From: Streptococcus sanguinis SK1 = NCTC 7863 | Lineage (GTDB): Bacteria; Bacillota; Bacilli; Lactobacillales; Streptococcaceae | DNA length: 64,000 bases | Assembly: GCF_000194945.1 (NCBI RefSeq) | Contig: NZ_GL878507.1 | Span: forward strand, 499,981-563,980 | Reading direction: 5' to 3' | Shown: in pieces, positions 1-6,963 of the stretch | How positions within the stretch are numbered: the stretch's first letter is position 1 | Layout: each line of letters opens with the position of its first letter | Notes under the pieces: generated by a model | What the model saw: the letters and a program-made list of their open reading frames with translations, nothing else | What the model was told of the DNA's origin: nothing | The model's database searches: none | Translations under genes and position numbers: made by a program

Positions 1-88
1 TCTAGTATTTTTTACTACTTTTTAAAGCTTATTCATTTCTGTAAATAAAAACCCATAATAAAGAAATGCATAAACAGATTCTTTGATT

Positions 89-149
89 CTTAAAACAAAC
101 TTAAGATAAGCTTAAAAAAGGCTTAAGATAAGCTTAAAATAAACTTAAA
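89..149 (-). promoter_or_regulatory. Phased array of six CiaR-like TTAAG hexamers
   Basis: Read on the minus strand, six hexamers (TTTAAG or CTTAAG) start at 149, 138, 127, 116, 105 and 94, each separated by exactly 5 bases, so the period is 11 bp. The published streptococcal CiaR consensus is NTTAAG-N5-WTTAAG, and at least three adjacent pairs fit it perfectly. The spacing puts all hexamers on one DNA face, as OmpR-family response regulators require. No clear -10 box lies close to either end, so the target gene may be to the left of the window or the distant promoter at 366. CiaR identity is inferred from the motif. Confidence 0.65.
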
Positions 150-193
150 TAAAAAATCGAAATGAGAGGGTGAGAAGTTTTTATAAATAAACA

Positions 194-221
194 ATAAAAA
201 TAATTTACACCATGTAAACCA
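194..221. repeat. Repeat copy 1 with TTTACA dyad
   Basis: The 18 bases from 194 recur at 332-349. Within this copy lies a perfect inverted repeat, TTTACA-CCA-TGTAAA, at 205-219. The second copy keeps the left arm, but its right arm reads TGTTAA. A dyad like this could bind a dimeric regulator, but I cannot name one. Confidence 0.4.
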
Positions 222-331
222 AATTATAAACATTTTTCTATTATTTTGGTTCGTTAAAAAGAACATTTTATAGATTTTTAAAGCTAAAAAACAGGAAAAT
301 AAACAAAAAGACGAACTATAAAAAATTACCC

Positions 332-359
332 ATAAAAATAATTTACACCTTGTTAACTA
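332..359. repeat. Repeat copy 2 with imperfect TTTACA dyad
   Basis: This is the second copy of the element at 194, lying 7 bp upstream of the -35 box at 366. Its dyad is TTTACA-CCT-TGTTAA. Its closeness to a strong promoter makes a regulatory role plausible. Confidence 0.4.
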
Positions 360-365
360 AAATGC

Positions 366-394
366 TTGCATTCAAAAATTTCTTGTGCTATAAT
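366..394 (+). promoter_or_regulatory. Strong promoter for a short transcript
   Basis: TTGCAT at 366-371 and TATAAT at 389-394 are separated by 17 bases, and a TG dinucleotide one base before the -10 gives an extended -10. Transcription would start near 401 and meet a terminator ending at 530, giving an RNA of about 130 nt. Confidence 0.65.
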
Positions 395-412
395 TCGTCT
401 TGAGGGTGAGAT

Positions 413-472
413 ATGCATAAAAAAGTATTTTCAAGCATATTGACTTCTTTCTTTCTAAATCAAATGCTATAA
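413..472 (+). CDS. Possible 19-residue peptide or small RNA body
   Basis: An ATG at 413 follows the purine-rich GAGGGTGAG sequence (402-410) and opens a 19-codon frame with two lysines near the start and a mostly hydrophobic remainder (FSSILTSFFLNQML at the end). The spacing between the Shine-Dalgarno-like sequence and the ATG is only 2 bases, which is short. The frame lies wholly inside the predicted 130-nt transcript (promoter 366-394, terminator 503-530). It could be a signalling or leader peptide, or the RNA may be non-coding. No Rgg-type or other peptide-receptor gene is adjacent. Confidence 0.25.
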   Translation: MHKKVFSSILTSFFLNQML

Positions 473-502
473 AAACATTTATGTGCAACCTTTAATCGGG
501 TG

Positions 503-530
503 GATTCACTAACTAGTGATTCGTTTTTTT
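503..530 (+). terminator. Terminator of the short leader transcript
   Basis: The stem GGA-TCACT / AGTGA-TC with loop AACT and one T-T mismatch is followed by seven T residues (524-530). It closes the transcript that starts near 401, upstream of the surface-protein gene. Confidence 0.55.
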
Positions 531-555
531 GCGTTTGATAATGATGGAGTAGTCA

Positions 556-571
556 ACTGTCGGCTGACAGT
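556..571. repeat. Perfect 6-bp inverted repeat ACTGTC-GGCT-GACAGT
   Basis: The arms at 556-561 and 566-571 are perfect and separated by 4 bases. The element lies about 100 bp upstream of the surface-protein start and has no T-run, so it looks more like an operator or RNA stem than a terminator. Confidence 0.35.
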
Positions 572-634
572 ATTTTCGTGAAATTCTTTTTTATGAAGTT
601 GTGCACAAAAAATAAATTCCCCCCACAAAAAAAT

Positions 635-654
635 AAAGTGATGTTGGTCACTTT
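635..654 (+). promoter_or_regulatory. 5' UTR hairpin abutting the ribosome binding site
   Basis: AAAGTGA (635-641) and TCACTTT (648-654) form a perfect 7-bp stem around TGTTGG. The Shine-Dalgarno GGAGG begins at the very next base (655-659), 10 bases before the ATG at 670. A stem directly beside the SD can affect ribosome access or mRNA stability. That role is inferred. Confidence 0.5.
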
Positions 655-669
655 GGAGGTTTAATTAAT

Positions 670-2607
670 ATGAACAATCGTTTCAGACTCTTATCAAGAT
701 CTGTTGTAGCGGCTGCGGCTATTATTCCAGCAATTGCTGTTGCGAATAATGCTCAGGCTCAAGATTATGGCTATAACTACTATCAACCAGGTTATAATTA
801 CTGGAATGGTGGTTACAACAATTATAGCTATGGTTATAACAACTATAATTACCGTAACAATCGCAACTACCGTTACAATAACTACAACTATGGTTACAAC
901 AATTATAACTATGGTTACAATAACTACAATTATGGCTATAATAACTATAACTATGGTTACAATGGCTATAATTATGACTATGGTTATAATAACTATTATC
1001 CAGGCTATAACAACTGGAATTATAACTATAGCAACAACTACGGATATAATGGTTGGAATAACTACAACAATCTGGCAAATGATGAGAATTATATTTACTG
1101 GAATGGTAACCATTACTACCGTATGACAGATGGTTCTTACCGTATCTATCGTGATGGTGAGTGGAAGCCATTGACAAATACTAACAATAACAGCACATCC
1201 AATAACAACCTGGAAAACGATCCACATTATCGTTATGAAAATGGTTATCATTACTATGTATTGGATAATGGCGACTATTACTACTATCAAAATGGTAAGT
1301 GGGTGTTTGTTAAGGATTCTGCTGATAACTCAACTAATCCAACAACTCCAAGCCAGCCGGAAGAACCAAAACCAGAAGTTCCAACTCCGACTCCAGCGGA
1401 ACCAGAACAACCAACGCCAGCTCCTACTGATAAACCAGATGAGCCTACTACACCAGCAGAACCAAAACCAGAGGTACCAAGTGTTGATTTGCCAGAAAAT
1501 CCTCCAATTAACGGTGCAGAAGGCGACCTCAATCCATTTGCTCCGAAACCAGAGCAACCAGCAGAACCAAAACCAGAAACTCCAACAAGACCTGATGTAC
1601 CAGAGACTCCTGGTTTGGTAACAACTGATAAACCAAGTGAAGATCAAATCCCGCCGTATGTTGAAAAACCAGCAGAAGGTCTTGAACATTTGACATGGGC
1701 ACCGAATGGACGAGCTCCAAAAATCATCTACCCAACTGGAAAACCAGGTGACAAGGCTCTCGAGTCAGATCCTAACTATTACTTTGATGGTTCAACCCAT
1801 TATTACCGTATACCATCTGACTCAGAAGCAAATGGATACTCTCCATATTGGAAATGGTTTGGTGACAAATGGAAACTTCAAGGTATGACTGATCCAAACG
1901 ATCCAGCTCTTGATCCAAAACTTCATGAAAACACTGCTGATGATGAATACATGTACAGTGATAAAGACTCTAGCGTGAAATTGTACTCAACTAACCTAGT
2001 GACAACTGCTAAAGCTGGTCAGCCGCTTCCATTCAAGAACGTTGAAGAGTTCAAGAACTACGTTATCGAAAAGATGAATCCTAAGTTCCTTGATAACGCA
2101 GGATGGGATGCCAAAGTTGAATGGGAAATCGAAGATCCAGAAATCTTTGAAAAAACCAAAGAAAACCCATATGCTAAGGATTATGTCTTGATTGCAAACC
2201 TTAAGAGTGGTGTTGAGGATAAGAAATACAGTGATGTAGAATTTGGTTATGTTAAGTTTGTTTACCGTGTTGAAGCAACAAACGATACAAACTATGACTA
2301 TGTTTCAAAAGCTAAAGAAGCTTTCGCTAAAATCAATGAAGAGCGTAAAGCTCAAGGCTTGAAAGAGTTGACTTGGTCAGAAGACATTTATCAAAATCAA
2401 GCACTTCCAAAAGTAAATGAAATCTCACGTCAATATGATAGCTCAGGCTTTGTTGGACGTCGTGATGAAGATCCATCTGTTGTCGTTAAGAAATGGGCTA
2501 ACAGCGGTCTGAGAGAATTGCTTCTTGATCCTAACGTAACTGAAGGGGCAGTAGCGACAGTTGTAGACGGAAACGGTGTTTACTACTGGGCATACAGCTA
2601 TAAATAA
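670..2607 (+). CDS. Secreted Tyr/Asn/Gly-rich low-complexity protein with CAP-like C-terminus
   Basis: 645 residues. A signal peptide (about residues 1-31, Arg-containing start, hydrophobic core, AQA before the mature end) is followed by a striking domain (about 32-135) made of GYNNYNY-type repeats, almost only G, Y, N and W. Then come two aromatic modules of about 30 residues (YIYWNGNHYYR..., YRYENGYHYYV...), a Pro/Glu/Thr-rich linker (about 225-355), a third related aromatic module (about 370-405), and a C-terminal region resembling a CAP/SCP domain (INEERKAQGLKELTW at about 556). The CAP part lacks an obvious catalytic-type His pair. There is no LPXTG, lipobox or C-terminal membrane segment, so the protein is probably released or held non-covalently. 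The start is fixed by GGAGG at 655. I recognise no established function; adhesion or matrix assembly is conceivable. Confidence 0.85.
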   Translation: MNNRFRLLSRSVVAAAAIIPAIAVANNAQAQDYGYNYYQPGYNYWNGGYNNYSYGYNNYNYRNNRNYRYNNYNYGYNNYNYGYNNYNYGYNNYNYGYNGYNYDYGYNNYYPGYNNWNYNYSNNYGYNGWNNYNNLANDENYIYWNGNHYYRMTDGSYRIYRDGEWKPLTNTNNNSTSNNNLENDPHYRYENGYHYYVLDNGDYYYYQNGKWVFVKDSADNSTNPTTPSQPEEPKPEVPTPTPAEPEQPTPAPTDKPDEPTTPAEPKPEVPSVDLPENPPINGAEGDLNPFAPKPEQPAEPKPETPTRPDVPETPGLVTTDKPSEDQIPPYVEKPAEGLEHLTWAPNGRAPKIIYPTGKPGDKALESDPNYYFDGSTHYYRIPSDSEANGYSPYWKWFGDKWKLQGMTDPNDPALDPKLHENTADDEYMYSDKDSSVKLYSTNLVTTAKAGQPLPFKNVEEFKNYVIEKMNPKFLDNAGWDAKVEWEIEDPEIFEKTKENPYAKDYVLIANLKSGVEDKKYSDVEFGYVKFVYRVEATNDTNYDYVSKAKEAFAKINEERKAQGLKELTWSEDIYQNQALPKVNEISRQYDSSGFVGRRDEDPSVVVKKWANSGLRELLLDPNVTEGAVATVVDGNGVYYWAYSYK

Positions 2608-2664
2608 TAAGGAATTTTATTCTTAAACATCTGTGTTCTTAATCTTTGGTTGCATATAAACCAT

Positions 2665-2709
2665 ACTCCAAAAGTTAGATTTTCATCGTCTGACTTTTGG
2701 AGTTTTTTT
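2665..2709 (+). terminator. Terminator after the surface-protein gene
   Basis: ACTCCAAAAGT-AGA pairs with TCTGACTTTTGGAGT and is followed by a run of seven T residues. It ends the transcript of the CDS that stops at 2607. Confidence 0.8.
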
Positions 2710-2785
2710 GTTGAATTAACTAGGAAGCAAAAGTAGCGGTTGTGGATAGATTTTAAAGTTTAAAAAGGCGAAAAGAAATTTTGAG

Positions 2786-2812
2786 TACAAAAAAAGCACC
2801 GATTGGTGCTTA
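2786..2812 (-). terminator. Terminator of rpmE2
   Basis: AAGCACC/GGTGCTT forms a 7-bp stem. On the minus strand it is followed by a T-run (the A-run at about 2788-2794 on the plus strand), as expected downstream of the rpmE2 stop at 2816. Confidence 0.75.
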
Positions 2813-2815
2813 TGA

Positions 2816-3058
2816 TTATTTGAGACCGTATTTTTTGTTGAAACGATCCACACGTCCATCTGCTTGAGTGAACTTTTGACGTCCAGTGTAGAATGGGTGT
2901 GAGTCTGATGAAATTTCTACACGGATCAATGGGTAAGTTTCCCCTTCAAATTCAACTGTTTCGTTTGAACGCTTAGTTGAACCACTAAGGAACTGGTAGC
3001 CGGTAGAAGTGTCCATGAAGACAACTGGGCGGTATTCTGGATGAATATCTTTTCTCAT
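2816..3058 (-). CDS. rpmE2: 50S ribosomal protein L31 type B
   Basis: 80 residues, the usual length of type B L31 (bL31B). It contains the family pattern [14 protein letters not shown] at the N-terminus and a C-terminal basic tail with [10 protein letters not shown]. It has no cysteine, so it is the zinc-independent form rather than the CxxC zinc-binding L31. Such forms are often favoured when zinc is scarce; nothing in this sequence shows zinc control directly. It is transcribed alone, with its own terminator, upstream of and co-directional with neither neighbour in an obvious operon. Confidence 0.95.
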   Translation of the reverse strand: MRKDIHPEYRPVVFMDTSTGYQFLSGSTKRSNETVEFEGETYPLIRVEISSDSHPFYTGRQKFTQADGRVDRFNKKYGLK

Positions 3059-3165
3059 TTTACAAAAATTTCCTTTCTGCCATGGTCTCTTTGCGAGCCA
3101 TAGATTAGTTACTTTGATAGTTTATCAAATTCTGATTGATTTGACAAGACTTTTAGACTAATTTC

Positions 3166-4101
3166 TTACTTTTTTGCCAATTCTTTCATCTCGGTGTAGA
3201 TTTGCTCTATTTCTGCCTTTGAAAATGCATTGGCTCCGCTGGCTAAGGGGTGTCCACCGCCGTGATGATTTTTAGCAATACCGTTGATAGGAATAACCTT
3301 GCTGCGCATGCGGACACGATAGTGCCCGTCTGGTTGCTCAACAAAGATAGCCCACAGACCGACTTCCTCGATTCGTCCAGGTGCCCCGACGATGGCTGCT
3401 GTATCAGCATCGGTTAGTTGATAGGCTTGTAAAACTTTCTGAGGCAGAATGACCCGCGCAGTTCCATTTTCATCTATTTCCAACTGCTCATATACGTAGC
3501 CCTGCAGTTTAGCGACTTGGCGGCTGATAGAGTCCATTTTGCGGGACAAGGCTGATAAGTCGAAATCGTACTGGCGCAGCTTGGCAGCTACTTCGAATGT
3601 GCGGGCGCTCGTAGAAGGATAAAGGAAGCGGCCAGTGTCGCCGATGATACCAGCATAGAGGAGTTCAGCAGCTTCCTTGCTCAAGTCTAAGTTATTTTCA
3701 AAGGCAAAGAGAGCAATCATCTCACTGGCACTGCTAGAGCTTGTATCTACCAGAGAAATATCTCCGTAAACCTCATCATCAGGATGATGATCAATTTTGA
3801 TGAGGAAATCGCCTGTCGTGTAGCGTTGGTCGTCAATGCGAGCTGTATTAGCAGTGTCACAGACGATAACTAAGGCCTCTTGGTAATCTTCGTCTGCGAC
3901 TTGGTCCATTTGTGCTAGCCACATGAGATTGGGCTCATCGTAGCCAGTCGCTTTGATTGTTTTTTCTGGGAAGTGGTACTGAAGCAGCTTTTTCAGTCCG
4001 ACCTGACTGCCAAGAGCATCAGGATCTGGCCGCATATGGCGATGGATGATAATAGTATCGTATTCTTTGATCTTACTTAAAATATCATGATAAAGAGTCA
4101 T
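3166..4101 (-). CDS. pde2: DHH/DHHA1 phosphodiesterase, probable pApA/c-di-AMP turnover enzyme
   Basis: 311 residues from the ATG at 4101, which follows GAGG at a good distance; a TTG five codons upstream is less likely. The N-terminal DHH domain shows HRHMRPDPDALGSQ (metal-binding His/Asp, about residue 21-34), CDTANTARID and the DHH-type KIDHHPDDEVYGD. The C-terminal DHHA1 domain ends with the glycine-rich GGGHPLASGA substrate motif. The length, and a flavodoxin gene on one side and rpmE on the other, match the pneumococcal Pde2 locus as I remember it. Pde2 cleaves pApA (the linear product of c-di-AMP) to AMP; NrnA-like action on nanoRNA or pAp is the alternative. Cytoplasmic. Confidence 0.85.
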   Translation of the reverse strand: MTLYHDILSKIKEYDTIIIHRHMRPDPDALGSQVGLKKLLQYHFPEKTIKATGYDEPNLMWLAQMDQVADEDYQEALVIVCDTANTARIDDQRYTTGDFLIKIDHHPDDEVYGDISLVDTSSSSASEMIALFAFENNLDLSKEAAELLYAGIIGDTGRFLYPSTSARTFEVAAKLRQYDFDLSALSRKMDSISRQVAKLQGYVYEQLEIDENGTARVILPQKVLQAYQLTDADTAAIVGAPGRIEEVGLWAIFVEQPDGHYRVRMRSKVIPINGIAKNHHGGGHPLASGANAFSKAEIEQIYTEMKELAKK

Positions 4102-4172
4102 AAATAACCTCGTCAACTTTCTTTACCCATTGTAGCATAAGAGTTTTTATTTTTAAAATAAAAAAGATATGA

Positions 4173-4178
4173 TATAAT
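4173..4178 (+). promoter_or_regulatory. -10 box of the flavodoxin promoter
   Basis: TATAAT at 4173-4178 is preceded by TGA, giving an extended -10 just upstream of the flavodoxin SD at 4197. The promoter lies back to back with the divergent pde2 gene. Confidence 0.5.
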
Positions 4179-4206
4179 GAGAGCAGATTAGAATTTGGAG
4201 GAAGAT

Positions 4207-4647
4207 ATGACCTTAGCGAAAATTGTATTTGCCAGCATGACTGGAAACACCGAGGAAATTGCTGATATTGTGGCGGATAAGCTAAGAGAACTGGATGTAG
4301 AAGTTGAAGTGGACGAGTGCACCACTGTCGATGCAGAAGATTTCTTGGAAGCAGATATTGCGATTGTAGCGACCTATACCTATGGTGATGGTGAGCTACC
4401 TGATGAAATGATGGACTTCTACGAAGACTTGTCTAGTTTGGATTTGTCTGGCAAGGTCTATGGGGTGGTCGGTTCAGGCGATACTTTCTATGATGAATTC
4501 TGCAAGGCTGTCGATGACTTTGATGCTGCTTTTGCTGCTACAGGAGCAGTGAAGGGTGCAGAAAGCGTTAAAGTGGATCTATCTGCGGAAGATGATGATA
4601 TTGCACGCTTGGAAGCTTTTGCGGAAGGCTTGGTTAATAAAGTTTAA
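4207..4647 (+). CDS. Flavodoxin (short-chain)
   Basis: 146 residues. The P-loop for FMN phosphate, SMTGNTEEIAD (about residues 10-20), and the isoalloxazine-binding loops TYTYGDGELPDE and GSGDTFYDEFCKA are all present and in the right order. The start is the ATG at 4207 because GGAGGAAG (4197-4204) sits directly upstream; the earlier in-frame TTG at 4195 overlaps that SD. Flavodoxins carry single electrons in place of ferredoxin. The strong acidity (many D and E) is typical. It has its own promoter and terminator, so it is monocistronic. Confidence 0.93.
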   Translation: MTLAKIVFASMTGNTEEIADIVADKLRELDVEVEVDECTTVDAEDFLEADIAIVATYTYGDGELPDEMMDFYEDLSSLDLSGKVYGVVGSGDTFYDEFCKAVDDFDAAFAATGAVKGAESVKVDLSAEDDDIARLEAFAEGLVNKV

Positions 4648-4660
4648 AGTGATAGATAAA

Positions 4661-4684
4661 TGAAACGGCTGCGGCCGTTTTTGT
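4661..4684 (+). terminator. Terminator of the flavodoxin gene
   Basis: AAACGGC/GCCGTTT with a TGCG loop is followed by TTGTTTT, just after the flavodoxin stop at 4647. Confidence 0.7.
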
Positions 4685-4703
4685 TTTGCTAAAGTGTTAT
4701 TTT

Positions 4704-4732
4704 CTGACAATTCTCATGATTAGGAGTATAAT
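4704..4732 (+). promoter_or_regulatory. Promoter of sufB
   Basis: CTGACA (4704-4709) and TATAAT (4727-4732) have a 17-base spacer. With the terminator just upstream, this makes sufB an independent transcription unit. Confidence 0.6.
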
Positions 4733-4771
4733 ATAGGTAAGCGCTATCCATCAGATAAAGGAGAAGTTCCA

Positions 4772-6154
4772 ATGAAAGAACGTGACTATGCTTTTGGCTT
4801 TCATGATGATGTCAAGCCGCTATTTTCGACTGGTAAAGGCCTGTCAGAAGAAGTTGTTCGAGAAATCTCAGAAATCAAGAATGAGCCCCAGTGGATGCTG
4901 GACTATCGTCTGCGCTCCTTGGAACTCTTTCATAAACTGCCCATGCCCGACTTTGGCCCTGATTTGTCAGGGATTCGCTTTGATGATGTTATCTACTACC
5001 AGAAGCTAAGCGGAGATCGGGCTCGCAGTTGGGATGAAGTTCCAGAAGAGATTAAGAAAACCTTTGACCGCTTGGGAATTCCAGAAGCTGAGAAGCAGTT
5101 CCTATCTGGAGCTGTTGCACAGTATGAATCTGAGGTGGTTTATCATAATATGAAGGAAGAGTTTGCCAAGCTGGGGATTATTTTCACCGATACGGATACG
5201 GCTGTCCAGGAATATCCGGACTTGGTCAAGCAGTATTTTGGTACTGTGATTTCAAATGCTGAGCATAAATTTTCTGCTCTTAATAGTGCAGTTTGGTCTG
5301 GCGGAACCTTTATCTATGTGCCCAAGAACGTCCAGTGCCAAGTTCCTGTTCAGACCTATTTTCGAATCAATGGCGAAAATGCCGGCCAGTTTGAGCGCTC
5401 TTTGATGATTATCGAGGAAGGCGGTTCTATCCAGTATATCGAGGGCTGTACAGCACCGACTTACACAAGCAATAGTCTTCATGCGGCAAATGTCGAAATC
5501 ATTGTCAAAAAGGATGCCTTTTTCCGTTACACGACCATTCAAAACTGGTCGGACAATGTCTATAACCTCGTAACCGAGCGGGGGATTGTTGAGGAGGGTG
5601 GCACCTTAGAGTGGATTGATGGTAACTTAGGCAGCAAGGTTAACATGAAATATCCTTGCAGTATTCTCAACGGCCGTAACGCAAGGACTTCTGTCCTCTC
5701 TATGTCCTTTGCCAACTATGGCCAGCACTTGGACGCGGGCTGCAAGGTCTTTCATAATGCGCCCAAGACTTCCAGTACCTTAATTTCTAAATCAGTGGCC
5801 AAGGATGGTGGTAAGACAGACTATCGTGGTCAGGTTCGCTTTGGCAAGAATAGTGCAGGCTCCAAATCTCATATCGAGTGTGATACCATTCTGATGGATG
5901 GTGAGTCTAGTTCTGATACCATTCCTTTTAATGAAATCCATAATTCAAATGTCGCGCTAGAGCATGAAGCCAAGGTTTCCAAAGTATCTGAGGACCAGCT
6001 CTACTACCTAATGAGCCGAGGAATAAGCGAAGAAGAAGCCACAGCTATGATTATCAACGGATTTATGGAACCCATTACCAAAGAACTTCCAATGGAATAC
6101 GCCGTCGAACTCAACCAACTCATCAATATGAGCATGGAAGGCTCAGTTGGTTAA
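4772..6154 (+). CDS. sufB: SufB-family Fe-S cluster scaffold protein, solitary copy
   Basis: 460 residues, full length for SufB (about 465-490). The core beta-helix motifs are intact: [78 protein letters not shown] and the ending [18 protein letters not shown]. SufB normally works as SufBC2D, assembling clusters in the cytoplasm. Here no sufC, sufD, sufS or sufU is adjacent, and the gene has its own promoter and an SD (AAGGAG) before the ATG. Residues such as NVQCQVPVQ and YPCSILNG differ from what I recall of the usual streptococcal SufB, suggesting a second, possibly transferred copy. In pneumococcus the flavodoxin and chorismate mutase genes are, from memory, directly adjacent, so this gene looks inserted. 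Confidence 0.9.
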   Translation: MKERDYAFGFHDDVKPLFSTGKGLSEEVVREISEIKNEPQWMLDYRLRSLELFHKLPMPDFGPDLSGIRFDDVIYYQKLSGDRARSWDEVPEEIKKTFDRLGIPEAEKQFLSGAVAQYESEVVYHNMKEEFAKLGIIFTDTDTAVQEYPDLVKQYFGTVISNAEHKFSALNSAVWSGGTFIYVPKNVQCQVPVQTYFRINGENAGQFERSLMIIEEGGSIQYIEGCTAPTYTSNSLHAANVEIIVKKDAFFRYTTIQNWSDNVYNLVTERGIVEEGGTLEWIDGNLGSKVNMKYPCSILNGRNARTSVLSMSFANYGQHLDAGCKVFHNAPKTSSTLISKSVAKDGGKTDYRGQVRFGKNSAGSKSHIECDTILMDGESSSDTIPFNEIHNSNVALEHEAKVSKVSEDQLYYLMSRGISEEEATAMIINGFMEPITKELPMEYAVELNQLINMSMEGSVG

Positions 6155-6250
6155 AAAGGTTCGGGGAACCTTTTTAATCTGCGGATAAAAACTCGCTTTT
6201 GCGAGTTCTCCTTAATCCAAGGTTCGGTGGACTTTTTTAATCTGCGGATG

Positions 6251-6366
6251 AGAACCGACGGTAGTCGGTTTACCCTGAGACAAGCCTAACGGGTATTTTT
6301 AGGTTGTGGCTAAGCACTCGGTTAAGCGAGTGCTCTTTAATAAGGTTCGGGGAACCTTTTTAATCT
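6251..6366. repeat. Direct repeat copy A (116 bp)
   Basis: This block is identical base for base to 6437-6552, an offset of 186 bp. It contains three hairpins: AACCGAC/GTCGGTT, GCACTCG/CGAGTGC and GGTTC/GAACC. The perfect identity points to a recent duplication inside the hairpin array. Confidence 0.85.
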
Positions 6367-6436
6367 GTAGATAGGGGCTCGCCTTTGCGAGTTCCCTTTA
6401 ATCTGAGGTCCGAGGGACTGTTTTAGGTTGCGGATA

Positions 6437-6552
6437 AGAACCGACGGTAGTCGGTTTACCCTGAGACAAGCCTAACGGGTATTTTTAGGTTGTGGCTAAG
6501 CACTCGGTTAAGCGAGTGCTCTTTAATAAGGTTCGGGGAACCTTTTTAATCT
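6437..6552. repeat. Direct repeat copy B (116 bp)
   Basis: This is the second perfect copy of 6251-6366. The 70 bp between the copies carries further, different hairpins, including one with stem CTCGC/GCGAG. Confidence 0.85.
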
Positions 6553-6699
6553 ATAGATAGGAGCTGTTTTAGGTTGCAGATAAAAACTCGCCCTTACGAG
6601 TCCCCTTTAATCATGGTCCATTGGACCTTTTTATTTAGAATTTAACTAGAAAATTTTACTATTTTTTGATATGATAGATAGAATATAAGGAGGAAGTAG

Positions 6700-6963
6700 A
6701 TGACGTTAGAAGAAATCAGACAGGAAATTGATCAAGTTGATGATGCAATCGTTGCCCTGCTGGAGCAACGCATGAATCTGGTTGGCCAAGTCGTGGCTTT
6801 AAAGAAATTAACAGGCACAGCTGTCTTGGATAGCAAGAGAGAAGATGTGATTTTTGCCAGAGTGGCGGATAAGGTTGAAAATAAGGACTACAAGGAAACT
6901 GTTGTTGCGACCTTTTCTGACATTTTAAAACGTTCGCGTGAATTTCAGAATAAAAATATCTAA
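6700..6963 (+). CDS. Chorismate mutase, AroQ type, monofunctional
   Basis: 87 residues, a single AroQ all-alpha domain. The N-terminal pattern LEEIRQEIDQVDDAIVALLEQR and the later KKLTG...VLDSKREDVIF correspond to the conserved Arg, Lys and Glu/Gln residues of the active site of AroQ dimers. The enzyme converts chorismate to prephenate for Phe and Tyr synthesis. SD AAGGAGG precedes the ATG. Its last codon overlaps the start of the first crcB (TAATG), so the three genes are translationally coupled. Confidence 0.9.
   Translation: MTLEEIRQEIDQVDDAIVALLEQRMNLVGQVVALKKLTGTAVLDSKREDVIFARVADKVENKDYKETVVATFSDILKRSREFQNKNI

Larger units (their letters stand above)
6155..6640. repeat. Array of small hairpins with a 186-bp tandem duplication
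   Basis: This 545-bp gap has no plausible gene. It is filled with short perfect or near-perfect inverted repeats: GGTTCggGGAACC (about 6160, 6344 and 6530), ACTCGcttttGCGAGT, AACCGACggtaGTCGGTT (twice), GCACTCGgttaaGCGAGTGC (twice) and GGTCCattGGACC. Most are followed by TTTTTAATC or similar. Each hairpin resembles a small terminator, and the last is followed by TTTTTATTT. The region may be a hyper-expanded terminator of sufB, a structured RNA, or a family of mobile palindromes. Confidence 0.75.

Noticed and set aside
205..219. CopY copper operator (TACANNTGTA)
   Set aside because: The arms are 3 bases apart, not 2, and no copper genes are next to it.
880..1010. Regularly repeated DNA that might suggest a CRISPR array
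   Set aside because: The repeats are in-frame codons for GYNNYNY, with no unique spacers and no cas genes nearby.
694..1290. Long open frames on the minus strand and other plus frames across the Tyr/Asn-rich gene
   Set aside because: They come from the simple repeat composition (GGTTATAAC-type units are open in several frames). None has a ribosome site or protein-like composition.
6155..6640. Hairpin array as a CRISPR array
   Set aside because: Repeat units differ in sequence and length, spacers are shared, and no cas genes are present.
6640..6699. Fluoride riboswitch ahead of the crcB operon
   Set aside because: The conserved GGNGAUGG...CUGAUGRCUCC pattern is absent upstream of chorismate mutase.
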